Below are positions 46,707 to 59,500 of a DNA stretch of 64,000 bases, one piece after another (position 1 is the first letter of the stretch; each line of letters begins with the position of its first letter). The stretch is taken from NCBI GenBank assembly GCA_016098155.1, contig JAAAJB010000128.1, positions 1-64,000 of the forward strand, written 5' to 3'. Position numbers and translations under genes: made by a program. The notes under the pieces were generated by a model. The model made no database searches. It had not been told where the DNA came from and worked only from the letters and a program-made list of their open reading frames with translations. This DNA is from Actinomortierella ambigua (lineage: Eukaryota; Mortierellomycota; Mortierellomycetes; Mortierellales; Mortierellaceae).

Positions 46707-48686
46707 ATGTTGAATTCTACATCCAATCATCCTGGCGAAGATTTGTTCGCATTGGTGTGCCCCGACTGCAGCATCGGGCGGATGATCCCTAGCGATGAAG
46801 TTGGATATATCTGCTCAGAGTGCGGGTTCGTTTTGGAGGAGACGCTTTTAGCCATCGAGGATAGGCCACCAAACAGCCTGCTCTTTGCGCTGCCTGACAT
46901 GGCTGCCGAGGAGACAACTATTCTGACGCAGTTTAGCAAGGGTCGCTATGTGGCCTGCGACAAAGTGCTCCAGTCGATGCAAAGATACCGGCGGAGGTTC
47001 ATGGCGATCAAATCTCTCTTGGAAAACGTAGCCCGCACCATGGGCATGACGATGGGGTCAGATGGAGACACCGAAAGAGCCTTTTTCATGTTCAAGCAAG
47101 TCAAGGAACTCACGGGTTGGAGGTTTGGCCGAGCATGCGATACATTGGCCATCGCATGCCTCTTTCTGGCATCGAAGGAGCGCAACCGAGGCTTCTCCTT
47201 AGTCGAGGTCGCCACCAGAGCCAACCAAGAGCCCTCCAAGGTCGGTCACATTTACAAGAAGGCAGTCAAGACTCTTCTGGATGAAGGTCTTATCACTCTA
47301 GACCATCCATGTTTCAAGAAGGAGACGGACCCATGGTTCATGCTGGATCGGCTGATCTTTCTCGGTCACAAGAACGACTCCCGTGGTGTCGATCTGACTC
47401 GTTTGCCACCAGACTACCAGACGGTCCTGGGTGTTGGCATGGATGACATTGAGAAGATCAAGAGGCTGCGCCACATCATGACTTTGGCGGCCAAGTGTTT
47501 GGCTCTGACCCTCGAAACTGCGCAGGGCGATTCGCAGACACCAGAATCCACGGTTGCTGCGTGCGTCGCAACAGCTGTACAAATCGAGGCCAAAGCCAGC
47601 AAAGTAGATGACAGATTTTGGTGTGCGGTGGTCGACTTTTATTATGCCAATCTGCGCACGGCCCAGAAAAGACGAGCGGAACTCAAGAATGCCTTGCAGC
47701 ACATTGCTTCGCAAAACCCTATACTGGCAGGCATTGCTCATCGTTTAAAACAGAGTGACTTCTTTGCCTGCTTCGCCGAAGAAGCTCTAAAGTTCTGGGA
47801 GCCCTCGTGCGAACAGCTTCGTGAACAGATCAGGTCTTTCCAGCAGCGGCCAGCCACCGGAGCTATAGACGAGAGCGATGTTTCGGAGGACGAGGAGGAT
47901 AGGCCCACGGGGATATCGCCCGTGGAGGCATCAGGCACTGAACCAACTCTGGGTTCAGTGCAAGCCCGTCACTTGCAATACCCACCATCCTTTGTGAGGG
48001 CACAGCAGGATCGAGCAGCGCGTGCTCGCCAACTTCAAGAGGCCCAGCAGCAACTACAGTCCGCCGACAAGGGTGGCTCCAGCGTAGCTGCTACCCAACA
48101 TGCACGTCTACCTACCAACAAGGGGCAGCTTTCGGCAGTTCGGCTAGGGTGGATGAAGCACCTGCTGGCTGTGGAGTTTAAGACACCAGTCGAGCTTAAA
48201 GATGCACCTGATTCGATGCTCGAGTATTGGGTGGAGCAATCTACCAGGTCGCCTGCAGACCGAGAGAAGCGATCGGAAGAAGAGCTCAATTCAAGGGACC
48301 CCACGGCGAGGGATATGTGCGATGACGAGATCATGCGCTATCTTCGGCCACCGGTAGAAGTGGAGGAGGCTCGAACGGTGCTTCAGCCCATTTACGACGA
48401 GTACGAGGCCGAGGCGGAGCAGCGCAGCAAAGCTATTAAGAGGACCGTTCGCAAGAGGGCAGCACCTGTGGCGCTCGCTGACGCTGGTCGGGTGAAGCGA
48501 CGGAACCCGGGGCCAGTCAAGGAGACAAGCAAGGCAAGCAGCAGCAGTCAGGATCTTGCTGCTTCTGCTTCAGCACCTCCTCGTCCGCGATCGTCGTTGA
48601 TCAACTGGGAAGCTGTTCAGAGTCTTGAGCGAGAGGAGGCCGAGGCCGGGGCAGCGGTGTGCTCGCAAGGCACTACGGCGAGCTGA
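46707..48686 (+). CDS. TFIIB-family factor, BRF-like
   Basis: Single exon of 659 residues, the only large intronless gene in the window. The N-terminal zinc ribbon CPDCSIGRMIPSDEVGYICSEC-type unit has its cysteine pairs at about 18/21 and 36/39 (CPDC, CSEC). Two cyclin-like repeats follow: the first at about 95-200 with RACDTLAIACLFLASKERN, the second less conserved at about 245-345. The C-terminal half is disordered with an acidic-aromatic segment CDDEIMRYLRPPVEVEEART that resembles the TBP-binding region of Brf1. Family role: bridging TBP and RNA polymerase, for Brf1 in TFIIIB on tRNA and 5S genes. The divergence from ordinary Brf1 and TFIIB (long spacing, no obvious GST..FSxxD B-reader) leaves the paralog open: BRF1, a BRF2-like or a lineage-specific TFIIB relative. 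Confidence 0.75.
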   Translation: MLNSTSNHPGEDLFALVCPDCSIGRMIPSDEVGYICSECGFVLEETLLAIEDRPPNSLLFALPDMAAEETTILTQFSKGRYVACDKVLQSMQRYRRRFMAIKSLLENVARTMGMTMGSDGDTERAFFMFKQVKELTGWRFGRACDTLAIACLFLASKERNRGFSLVEVATRANQEPSKVGHIYKKAVKTLLDEGLITLDHPCFKKETDPWFMLDRLIFLGHKNDSRGVDLTRLPPDYQTVLGVGMDDIEKIKRLRHIMTLAAKCLALTLETAQGDSQTPESTVAACVATAVQIEAKASKVDDRFWCAVVDFYYANLRTAQKRRAELKNALQHIASQNPILAGIAHRLKQSDFFACFAEEALKFWEPSCEQLREQIRSFQQRPATGAIDESDVSEDEEDRPTGISPVEASGTEPTLGSVQARHLQYPPSFVRAQQDRAARARQLQEAQQQLQSADKGGSSVAATQHARLPTNKGQLSAVRLGWMKHLLAVEFKTPVELKDAPDSMLEYWVEQSTRSPADREKRSEEELNSRDPTARDMCDDEIMRYLRPPVEVEEARTVLQPIYDEYEAEAEQRSKAIKRTVRKRAAPVALADAGRVKRRNPGPVKETSKASSSSQDLAASASAPPRPRSSLINWEAVQSLEREEAEAGAAVCSQGTTAS

Positions 48687-48755
48687 CCAAGCGCTGCGTT
48701 GTAGATCACACAATCATCTGGCCTCCTGCATGGGTCATGCTACAATGTGGATGAC

Positions 48756-48782
48756 AACAGCAGCAGCAGCAGCAGCAGCAGC
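48756..48782. repeat. (CAG)n microsatellite, non-coding
   Basis: Eight to nine CAG units about 75 bp after the BRF-like stop codon. Confidence 0.85.
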
Positions 48783-48889
48783 ATATGAATGCAGTCAGCC
48801 CTCTCTCCGATGGAGCCATTATTGATATTGAGCGACGCGAGCAAGTTTTCTTGCCCATATTGAGGGTCTCCACCCCCTCCCTTCCCCTG

Positions 48890-48923
<34 letters not shown>
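48890..48923. repeat. (CT)n microsatellite
   Basis: About 16 CT units followed by a short CA-rich stretch (about 48931-48957). Confidence 0.9.
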
Positions 48924-48930
<7 letters not shown>

Positions 48931-50528
48931 ATACACACACACACCGCACACACAACAGACGCATGTAAAAAAACCACTCGACTTGTACCATAGTTTCTTT
49001 TCTTGTATGATCAAACCTTCGGAGAATAGAGCACAAAGAAAAAAAAAGCCAAAGCGCGTGTCTCCCTTCAATGTCCTCTTGTTCCCATGTCGATCGTCTC
49101 CTGGGAGACCACAAAAGTATTGGACACATTACACACATTATTAGAAAATTAAAGTGAGCTGTTCATTTGAGAGCATTTGTGGCGGGATTGAAGAAAGACC
49201 TTTGGGGGAGGAGGGAATCGCGCAGTGTGGGACACGTCGCGTGTGTTGTCATTGTTGCCGCCCGGCTTCAAAACTAAAGCTTCTTTCTTTCTCTTTGCCT
49301 CTCTCTCTCCATTCTCGTGCATGCATCCATCCCCCCCACTCTGCTCATTCCAAGTCCATCGTGAAGCAGGGACATTCCCGACTGACAGATTACTAGATAG
49401 ATAGAGAGCACTGCACGAACAAAACGAACGAAACCTCCTTGCAGCGAAGCCCAATCCCACATCCAAAATCCTCACACGCTGCAAGCCCCGTCTTTTCACG
49501 ATCCCTTTCCCCTCTTAATTGCTCTCGCTCTCTCTTTTTCTCTTTCTCGTTCTTCCTGTGTCTCCCTCTTTTTTTCCTCCTTTGACACTCTCTACGTCTT
49601 TGTCTCCTGGGGTCATTGTTCCTTGTCCTTCCTCACTTCACCCTGCACACCCCACCACCGACCCCTTCTCATTCCCCCCCTCCTCCTCTTCACTATCCCC
49701 CACCCCCCTACTGCCCCTTTCCCCTCATCTTCATATTCTCTCAGTGTTCCCATTCCTCTTTTTTTTTTCCTCGTTCCCATTGATGCGCTGATCCATCCAC
49801 CAGTAGTCATCATCCATCCCACACTCTCCAGAAAGAAACGCGCATTCTCCCCGAAGGTAGGTTGTTTCCTTCCTCTCCCCCTGCCAAGTCGATTCCAACC
49901 CGAGCCCCCCCCTCCACCCCCTTCTTCCTCGTTATCACCGCGCTAAATGAATGTGAGACAGGGCGTTGGAACGCGATTTCTTTTTTATCGCTCGGCATCA
50001 CCGGGGCCAACCCTCGTCTTTTTATATCGCTCTCTCTCTTAGCAGCAGCAATTACTCTTTTCCTTTGTCAATCATACAGCTCATTTGGCGAGTATCAGCG
50101 ATCAATCTACTCTCTTGTGAGTGGGCTAGAGCAACGGATAAAAAAGATCGAACGTGCATGGTGACATGTCCACCCCCCGGCAGGAGGAGACAAAACAAGA
50201 GCAGGAACATCATAAAAGAAAAAAAAACAAAACTGTCTCGACAACACACGGCAGCCAGTTCCCCTTCTCTTTGTTCCTTGTGCCTTTGCCTCTCACGATT
50301 ACTTTCCAGGCATTCTTTCTGCCTTCTTTTATTAACACAGCCTTTTCCACTCTCTCTCTCTCACAGCACGCACTTGATTCGGATACGACCATCCTTTTTT
50401 CTTTTCTCTCTCTCTCTCTCTCTTTCCCCCGTACTCAACAGTGAGAGCCGTCTTCCAAGAATAGCCACTCATCCCTCCAACTCCACACGCACACACACAT
50501 ACACGGCATCGGCACACACTGCGACCAA

Positions 50529-53500
50529 ATGTCTTGGCTCCTCAAGAGCAAGCGCCTGCAATCGGCCGGCAATGGACCGGCCGGTGTTGGAGGCAGCTCG
50601 CACTCCGGCTTAAATACAGGGTCGGCAGGCGGCGCGGGCGGCGGATCCTATTCACACCACCTCGATGTGTCTGGCGACGATATGATGCGCCAGGCAATGA
50701 TGACCACAAATACTACCACCACCACCACCTCTGCTGCCTCATACACTGATACCCAAAAACGTGCGTTTATGCGGTGGGTCAATGTCCAACTGGCCAAGAA
50801 CCCAGCCGTGACCCCCATGGTCTCCATCGAGAAGGATCTGAGGGACGGCAAGCGACTGATTTACCTACTGGAGATTGTCTCGAACGAACCCCTCAAACCG
50901 GAGAGGGGCAACATGCGTATCCATCAGATGGCCAATGTCGCCAAGGCCTTGGGCTTCCTCGAGAAAAAGTCTGACAACTGGGATCGCTCCATCGCCAACG
51001 AGGACATCGTCGACGGCAACATGAAGCTGACCCTCGGCCTTATCTGGAATGTCATCTATCGTTTCCACGTGCAGCAAATTGCCGCCGCCATTGCAGAGCA
51101 GGACCCTGCACTGGTTGAGGACCTGTTGATGGTAAGTTTCCATTCGCCTCGAGTCCCCCCCCCACCATCCCCTGTAGCCAATCCTTTACTCTGTCGCCCT
51201 ATCTTTACTTTCTGTTGCGCACCAGGCGAGGCGGAGGGCGGTGGAGGACCAAAGGATGGGGGGAAGGTTTGGATGAACTCAACAAACACAAATGCATGTG
51301 TCTGTGTGTGATTCAGTGTTGGGGAAGGACGAGGAGGGGGGAGGAACCATCTGTTTTTTTTAAAGGACCGGGACCAAACCCATCTACTTTGTGCATGGAC
51401 TGCAAAAGTCACACGCAAATATGCGCAATTATCATGTGCGATTAGGGATGTATTTCTATGTGATTATTGTCTAAGCGAGGGCTGTGCTTCCCTCCCTTCG
51501 ACATTGGTCCCAAAAGAGAACGGGAGAGAAGAGGATGGAAAAGAGAGAGAGAGGGGGGTGGGAGAGGGAGACATAGATGGACTGAAAAAAGGTGAAAACA
51601 AGCAGATTCAGACACAAGAGTCGGAAAGACAAAGTTGGGTGGTGTTACGTGGCATTTCCTTGTACAGACTCCAATGTCTTATGAACCACTGCTAACTGCT
51701 TCTACCCCTCTACAAAACTACCCGTTAATTTTGCTATTAGGACGGAGAAGGCAAAAAGAAGGCTGGCTCGTCCAGTCAGGTGGATGCCAAGCAGGCTCTG
51801 CTGCGGTGGGTGCGCAAGCAACTGGAAGACTATTCCGACATTGTGCCAGCAGTACAGGATTTCCACCGGTCATGGCGGACAGGTGTGGCCTTTGCTGCCC
51901 TGATTCACCGCCATGATCCATATGCTATCCCTGAATTCTACACCGTCATCATCCCTTCACCACACGAGACACGCGAGGACTGGCATCATACGCTGAACGA
52001 GGCCTTCCGTATAGCGTACGAGAAGATGAGCGTCCCTCGACTGCTCGACTCTGATGACCTGGCTGATGTTGAAACGCCGGATGAACGGTCCATCATGACT
52101 TATGTAGCCGAGTACTACACGGTGATGTCCAAGCACCAGCTTGAGCAAGACCCCGAGCAAGCGGCCAACTTGCGAGCGCTACGCCTGACAGCAAAGAACG
52201 AGCGACTCACCCTCGCTGGCGAGGACGAGGAGGCCGCGCGGCGAAGGCAGCTGGAAGAAGAAGAGCGACGCAAGCGCGAGGAGGAGGAAGAGCTCGAGCG
52301 GATTCGACTTCGGCGCATGGAAATCGAAGGCTGGTCGCTCCGTGCAGCTGAACGTGCCCGCGAAGAAGAAGAGGCACGGAAAAAGAGGCGAGAGGAAGAG
52401 GAGGAGAAGCGGTTACAACGTCAGCTGCGGCGTGAGCAACGTGAGCGCGAGGCCATGGCCCTGCTCCAGGCAAAGTCGCCCTCGCGCACACCCGTCTCAC
52501 CCGGTGGCGTGAGCTCGGTCATCTCCGAGTCTGAGCATGACGATGACGAATTCCTCGCCACTGGCAATGAAACGGCAGACAGGACATCATCCCAACAACT
52601 GCGGCAGCTCGATCCTGAGGAGCTGGAGCGACGCCAGAAGGAGCTCGACGAGAAGCTGGCCGAGTACCGTCAAGGCATTGTGGAGCTGACCGAGTGGGTT
52701 CGTTCTCAGATTGCCGATTTTCCTACACCACCGGACACGTCGTCACCACTGGAGCGAGGCAAGGATCTGGACCCGCTTGCAGATGCGCTCAAGGAACTCG
52801 AAGAAGCGCTGGCGCTGAAGGAGCACGTCATGTCACATTTGCACGACGTTCGAGAGGAGCTGCTCGAGTTTGAGGATCCCGACTTGACGCCGGAGCAGGT
52901 CAGCGACATGGACAAGAAGTGGTGGGAGCTCGAGACGCTGTGGACGGAGCTGACCGACAAGATTGTCGATGGCAAAGAATCCTGCGAGGAGGTCAAATGG
53001 ATCATCGATTGTTCGCAAGAGATCACACGTGTCAACGGCGAGATCCTAAAGTTTGAGACCCAGCTCGATGCTTTTGCCGAAAAGCGCTCGTCTGAGACTC
53101 CCTATGAGCGTGCCCAAAATACGGTTCTGGAACAACAGGATGTCAACTTGTCCTCCATCAGCTTCCTGCTCAAGACCTATGTCGACTTTTTGACCTCGCT
53201 TATGGACCCCAAGGTTCACCACCACACGGCACCAGAACACCTCACGGCTCTTAACAACGAGCTGACAACGGTGCGCTTGCCTCACCTGAACGCAACGATT
53301 GAAAAGGCTCAACAGAACCTGGCCAACGATCGCCTCTTCCGGTCGTTCCTCAACTCGTACGTGCCATCGGAGGCCTGGATTGGCGAGAGTGTCGAATGGC
53401 TTGCCAACGTCGAGACACCTGCATTTGTGTCCAACGACACTTGGCACGGAGGCGACACCGCGGAGGACTTTGTGAACCGTAACAAGGACCTCGATGACAA

Positions 53501-56500
53501 CCTCGAATTCTTTCGCTCGGAGACTCAGGAGCTTAAAAATGACCTGGAAGAAGAGCAAGGGGACGTGCAGACCTTCCGCACCAGTGGATTCGCCAAGCTG
53601 AAGGATCAGGCGGAAACAATCAACAAGGCTGTGGAGGAGACTCATGATGTCACCGCGGAGGAGACCAAGACTACCGTAGTCGAAATGATGTCGACGGTCG
53701 AGAAGAACCTCGAGAAGGTCGAGAATCTGTTGCCAATCGAGGCCAGTCACTGCCGGTCTTCCCATCGCGTGCTCGACTACCTGTTTGGTGCACGCGAGGT
53801 AGCCAACGATGTCGAGACTTCGTACACCACCATCCAAGCCTGGGAGATGCGGCAACCAGATGACGCGGTCGAGGCTACCGTGGTTGCTGCCGAGAAAAAG
53901 CTCCACAACTTGCAGGACGAGTTTGAGCAACAGCAACAGACCATGTCGAACAGCGACGGCGCAGAGGAGGAAGACGGCAGCAAGGACGTCGACGACAAAC
54001 CTTTTATTTGGGTATCTGTCCAGATTCGGCACGCAGGTCTCGTCCGGGTGGTGAAGGATCTTCGCGTCTACTTTGAACAAAAGCGATTGATCATCGAGGG
54101 CGACCGTCAGATGAAGGCGTTTTTGGAGCGGACTGTCGTCTGCCAGGCCACTCTCCGAGATCTCAGAGCCCAAGTGTACGATCGTGTCACCATGACAGGG
54201 TTCGCACACGAAGACCACTCCAAGTTTGATGAGTTCAAGGCCCTAGTCGCACGTGTAAAGCAAAGCCTGGATGCCCATGAGACGAGTCATTATGCTCAGC
54301 ATCAGGAGATGGGTGCGTCCCTCAAGGCGCTCGTTAGTACCACGCCGGGATCCCGCCAAGACCCCGCCATTGTGCAGAGCAAAATGGAGGGTGTCAAAAC
54401 CCTCTTTGAAGACGTCCGTGGCTTTGTCTCGGATCGCGAGCGCGACGTACGTACGGTGGAGGACTGTCAACGGGCGGCAGCAATGCTTCAGACCCTGCAT
54501 CGGGACTTTCTGGACCTTGCAGGAGAGCTCAAGGCCCAGGAGGAGCAGCCGCCGAGCAGCCGGGAGGACAAAAGTCTGGGCGAGTATGCGGAGCGATCGA
54601 ATGAGCTCGACACCCGGTTAATCGACCTGGAACAGGAGCTGGTCCACCGGTACCTGTCTCAGGATCCGTCATGTACTCCCTTGTTCAAGACCATCAAATC
54701 GTTCCAACTGGCTATTAAGGAGTCGCAGTCGCGTCTACGCTCCGGCATGGAGTTTAAGCAGCAGTGGAACCTGACCCTGGACGAATTTGCCAACCGCGCC
54801 ACGACACTTGAGGCGATCCTTGAGGAGACCGAGCAAGAGATTGCAAAGCGTGGTATTGCCTTCCTGGATGGTCTGGCTGATGGCGACGAACTCTGGAAGC
54901 GTAGCGAGGATATCCTGCACGAAACCGAGGACGCCAACAAAGCGACGACCGAGAGTTTGGATGACTTTAAGGAGATGCGCATGGCAGACTTTTCGACCAT
55001 GTACAAGAGCATCCGCTTGACTGTCGAGCAGTCTGGTGGCCTGGATGCTATGGACCCTGCAGCTGCAGAGCAGTTCCGACTGGCTGAGGCGCGTCGCCGC
55101 AAGCTCAAGGCACAAGTCAAGCAAATCAAAGATCTCGTAGAAAAGGAGGCCTTCCAGCTCGAGATTATTGGTCAGCGTCTTGTATGGTCGCAGCAAGTGG
55201 AGGAGTCCAAGACTGAGATTGAGGAACTCACTCAGGCTTGTCAAAGTAAGTAACGCTATGCCTATTCGCTCTTTTACACTAATATCTAGAACCCAAATCA
55301 TGCAGATACTGACCTTTCATCTATCGCTTGCTTTAATTAGGCATCTTGCAAAAGTACTCGAACCTCGTCAGCATCTCTGACTCTAGTCGGGACACCTCAA
55401 GTAAAGTCGTCAAAAATATAGTGCAAGGTCTTGATAATCATCCTCTATTCATTCAAAGTATGCGATAGGTCATGGTTATATTAACCTCCTTTTCCCGTGT
55501 TTTTTTATACCCTTTTTAATAGGTTTGAACGCCAAGGCGGCGCAGCAACTGAAGGAGGAAGCGGAGCGCTTAAGGTCCAGAGCGGAAGCACAAAAGGAGG
55601 CACGCTATGATGTTGCCCTCGCTATCTACTCCTCTCTGGCCGATCTCGCGTTGGTTCCAACTCCAGGAACGGACGAGGATCCTTCTTCCACGCAGCAGGC
55701 TGTTCCGCTGCATTTGGAGGTCGAGCAGTACGAGTTTAAGAACCGCTTTGTCGTGCTTGACCAGCATCTTAGCCATGTGATCAATACGGCGGAGCATGCA
55801 GGCCGGTTAGCCGATTTTTTGCGGCGGTATGACTTTATGGATGATGGCCTTCGCCGGATGTCCTCGGAACTGCAGGCGGAGCGCGAGGCGGAGCATGTGA
55901 CAATTAAGCGACTGGAGGCGATCCGTAAGGAAGTCAAGAGTCTGGAGGAAGAAGGCTCCACCATGGTCAAGAGCATGCCCAGGCCATCGGATAAAGTCTC
56001 GGAGACTTATGCACCCATGCTCCAGTCGTGCAAGTCAAGCCTCGAGTCCATTGTTCACTGGCGAGCCTTGGCCTCGCGCGGCTTGGATCAGAAACTGGAT
56101 GCGCTGTTTGAGGCGTTCATGGCACTGCTGCAGTATCAGGACCGTCTGCGTAGCTTGCAGGAGGAGCTGAATGCGTACGAGCAGTGGATCGGTCGTTCGA
56201 CCCTCAAGGTGCGTTCGGTGCACGAGCAGATCCGCCAGATGTTCTCGTCCTGGCCCGACTATGCTCTGGAGCAACAAAAGGCGGCCGCTCATGGCGACAA
56301 GCCAATGGTGGTCTTTGATGTCGATGAGTCCGTCGTGGTTGACGAGCTCGATGTGCTTTTAGCCGACATGGAGCAAGAGGGCAAGTTGGTGCGTGCTAAG
56401 AAGATTGAATTCCAGGCTACCAAGGCGCGTGTCGACGGCACCCTCCAACAGGCTACCATCCACTCCAAAGATCTGCAACATGGACTCGAGTGGCAGATGA

Positions 56501-59500
56501 AGAACATTGACACAAAGTTCCGCGACCTGGAGACGGAAATCCGCTCTAAATTCCTGCAGCTGCAGTCACTAGAGCGTCGCGCTGGCTGGGAGAAGGAAAT
56601 TGAAGGCGCCCGTACCTGGTTCAAGGAGTTTGCACGCCGTGTTCTCGAGTTCGCCAATGACCAAGCTCGATGGAAGGCCGAGAACAAAGAGGAAGACATT
56701 TCGGACGCGGCCTCGATCAGGACCTACAAGACCTACCGGACCCACCGCACTATCCACGAGCGCGATACTGCTCGCCGGTATATCGATCAGCTGGGCATGG
56801 CCATCATTGGTTTTGAGGCCGAGGTCGAGCTGTTTGAGAGTCAAGCACGTCCTAAAGTCGACCGGGCTTGGAACGAATTTTGTGCAGCGCTAGCGCTGAT
56901 TGGCCGTGACACCCCGGAAGAATTCTACCAGCGACAGGAGAACCTGGGCAACGATTTTGAGGATCTCCGTGCCAAGATTGGCTACAGTGCTCAGGTCGTG
57001 ACCCAACGCAAGACCCTTGAAGACATGGCAGATCGCCTGGAAGAGCTGGAACAGCTTGGCGAGGACCTCCAGAACAACACGGGAATGTACAAGGGCCATG
57101 ATAACTATGTCCCGAAAGAGAAGAAGTCTCGCAAGCCTAAAGGTGAGTTTTGTTTGTTCTACGTTGCAGTCGCACTCTGCATACACTTTTCCCCACCTCC
57201 CTATCCACCACACATTTTACCCCCCCTCCCCCGCCCAAACTTTTTGCCTTTGGACATGATGGCACCAACATTACATACGACACTGGATATTCTTTCTCCC
57301 TGGATACTGGGATGTAAACACTACAAGGAGCACGGATACCATTTACCCTATCCAACCCCTCCCCTCCCCCATCCCCCACTTCCTTATAATTTGGTGGACT
57401 GAAGAAAAACGATGAGAGCTGGGTACTCAGACCGTACCTAATGATCCTCCCATAGGTTTGTTGTCGTTTGCGGACATGGTATCTCGCATCCGGTCCCTGA
57501 CGCACGAGCTTGAGGTTGATCTTGGGTCGCTGCAGTACCCAAGTGATGACTCGAGCAAAGAGTCCATAGCAGAGTCTGCCAAAGCGAATGAGGCCATCCG
57601 GGAACACGCGAAAGCGTGTGAGGAGCGGGTGCGGGCCATCGCAAAGGAGACCGAGCGACTCGTGCAGTTACGGACGCGACAAGAGCGACAAGACTGCCTC
57701 CGTGGCCAGCAGGATCTTTTGGCACTCAAGGCGACCCACGTGGACAGGGCAGCTGGACTTTTACAGTGGGCTGACGAGACTTTGGAAACTGTGCAAAGTC
57801 AGCTGCAGATGGCCTTTGACGATAGCTCTACCGTGGACGTGAAGGGTGACGATGATGATGATGATGAAGTGAAGGACGATATCAACAACAGCAAGGAAGA
57901 CAACAACGCGGCTGGCGTTTGCTCTTTATCTTCCTCTCCTTCTTCCCGATCTCCCTCCATGCCGCTCCCGATCGTCACTGACGCTGACCCAACGCTTGAT
58001 GTCTCCCCTTCGTCTTATCCTATGTCCGCCTCGTCGACCGTCATGTCGCTTGCCATCAACAATAACCCTTTGCTGACGCCGCTTTCGACTCTGATGACTC
58101 ACTCGGCTCTGTCGGATACCCAACGTGCGCCTATTATCCAATCGCTCGCCCGTTTGTCGCGAACCAGGCTGGAGTCGCTTGCAAGCCAAGGTCAAAAAGC
58201 TCACGAGGAAGTAATGGAGATGCGAGACCACAAAGCCGCCGTTCACGAGGAGATTGAGAGGGCTTTGATGGGCTTCACCGCATCTCCCGAGGAAGCAGAG
58301 GACGAAATTGACGACGACGAGCAACAATCTGAGGACTTTAATATTAATCACACTACCACCAATGAAAAAACCAACACCACCACCACCACAACAACAACAA
58401 CAACATTAACATCGACAACAACAGAAGCAACGGAAACAGACAAAGCCTTTGACCAAAGCAGGAATGGAAAACAGAAGGAGGCCAATTGCCATCAAGAAGA
58501 CGAGATGACGAAGCTGAGCGATACCGAGCTTGTCGCGCAGATTGAAAGGAACAAAGAGCAACTTCGAGAGCTCGACATGACGATGGCTTGTCAGCTGGAA
58601 GCATTTGACGTAAAGACAACATCACTGCTCGATCTCTTGGGCAACCAGATGTCTGTCATGGCAGGTGCTCTGGAGGAACGCCATCGAAGAGATGCTGAGC
58701 TGGCACGGCGTCGTGAAGAAAAGCGCCTTCGCCTCGAGCGCGAACGGGAGGTTCAGGCACTTGAGGCCATGCAGATGCAGCTGGTGGATTGGTCTCTCAA
58801 CATGACTCAGGAACTGGCGCAAGGATGGACCAAGTATAGCCAAGAGTTGGTACAGCAACAACGTGGCCATGAATCTGAGAGCGAGCGCTTCCAGTACGTC
58901 GAATCGCTGCAGGGCCTGCTTTCGTGGACCAAGGATGAGAAGGAACGCCATGCGACCGAGCACCAAAAGGTGCTTGAAGCCATCTCTTTGACGTTCCCGA
59001 GTCAGGAACATGAAGCAGAGCGCTCGCAGCGAACGGAACAAGTCCAACGGGCTTGGTCTTCTTTGGCGGTTGAACTCGAGCGCCATGAATCGCTCATGGT
59101 CCAGCTATTGGAATGGGTGGCACTCAGCGGCAAGGTGACGCGGACGGAGATCGACGGCATCCGAGTGATGGAGAAACGCATCGAGGCCATGCGATGGATG
59201 CACTGGGAGCTGTATCGGAAGGAAGAAGATGCGCTTGACCAGCTCATCGGGTCGATCGAGGTGCAGCTAGACCAGCTAGACCAGGAGGCCGACGCCATCG
59301 AGACACGCCAGGATCGCGACGGCTTTGACGTCTTGGACCCGCAGTCACTGCTTGGCTTCTACCGAAGCTTAGTCCTGCGCCGCCTGGCCGATGCCCGAGT
59401 CCATATCGACACAGCAAAGGCCCAAATGGCTGTGATCCACGAGACCTCGAAGGAAATTGCAGCACACGCAAAGTTCCATGCCGATCTTGTGCGCATCGAG

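Larger units (their letters stand above)
48687..50528. promoter_or_regulatory. Long pyrimidine-rich upstream region of the spectraplakin-like gene
   Basis: 1.84 kb without a credible gene. It opens with a GCA microsatellite, then a long CT run. From about 49,500 to 50,460 the plus strand is overwhelmingly C and T, with blocks of CCCC, CTCTCT and TTTTTT. This is the leader or promoter side of the giant downstream gene; a 5'-UTR intron is possible but no clear one was fixed. Confidence 0.45.

Noticed and set aside
53046..54218. 390-codon open frame on the minus strand
   Set aside because: Antisense shadow of the giant coiled-coil gene caused by its codon bias; no motif and the sense frame is clearly coding.
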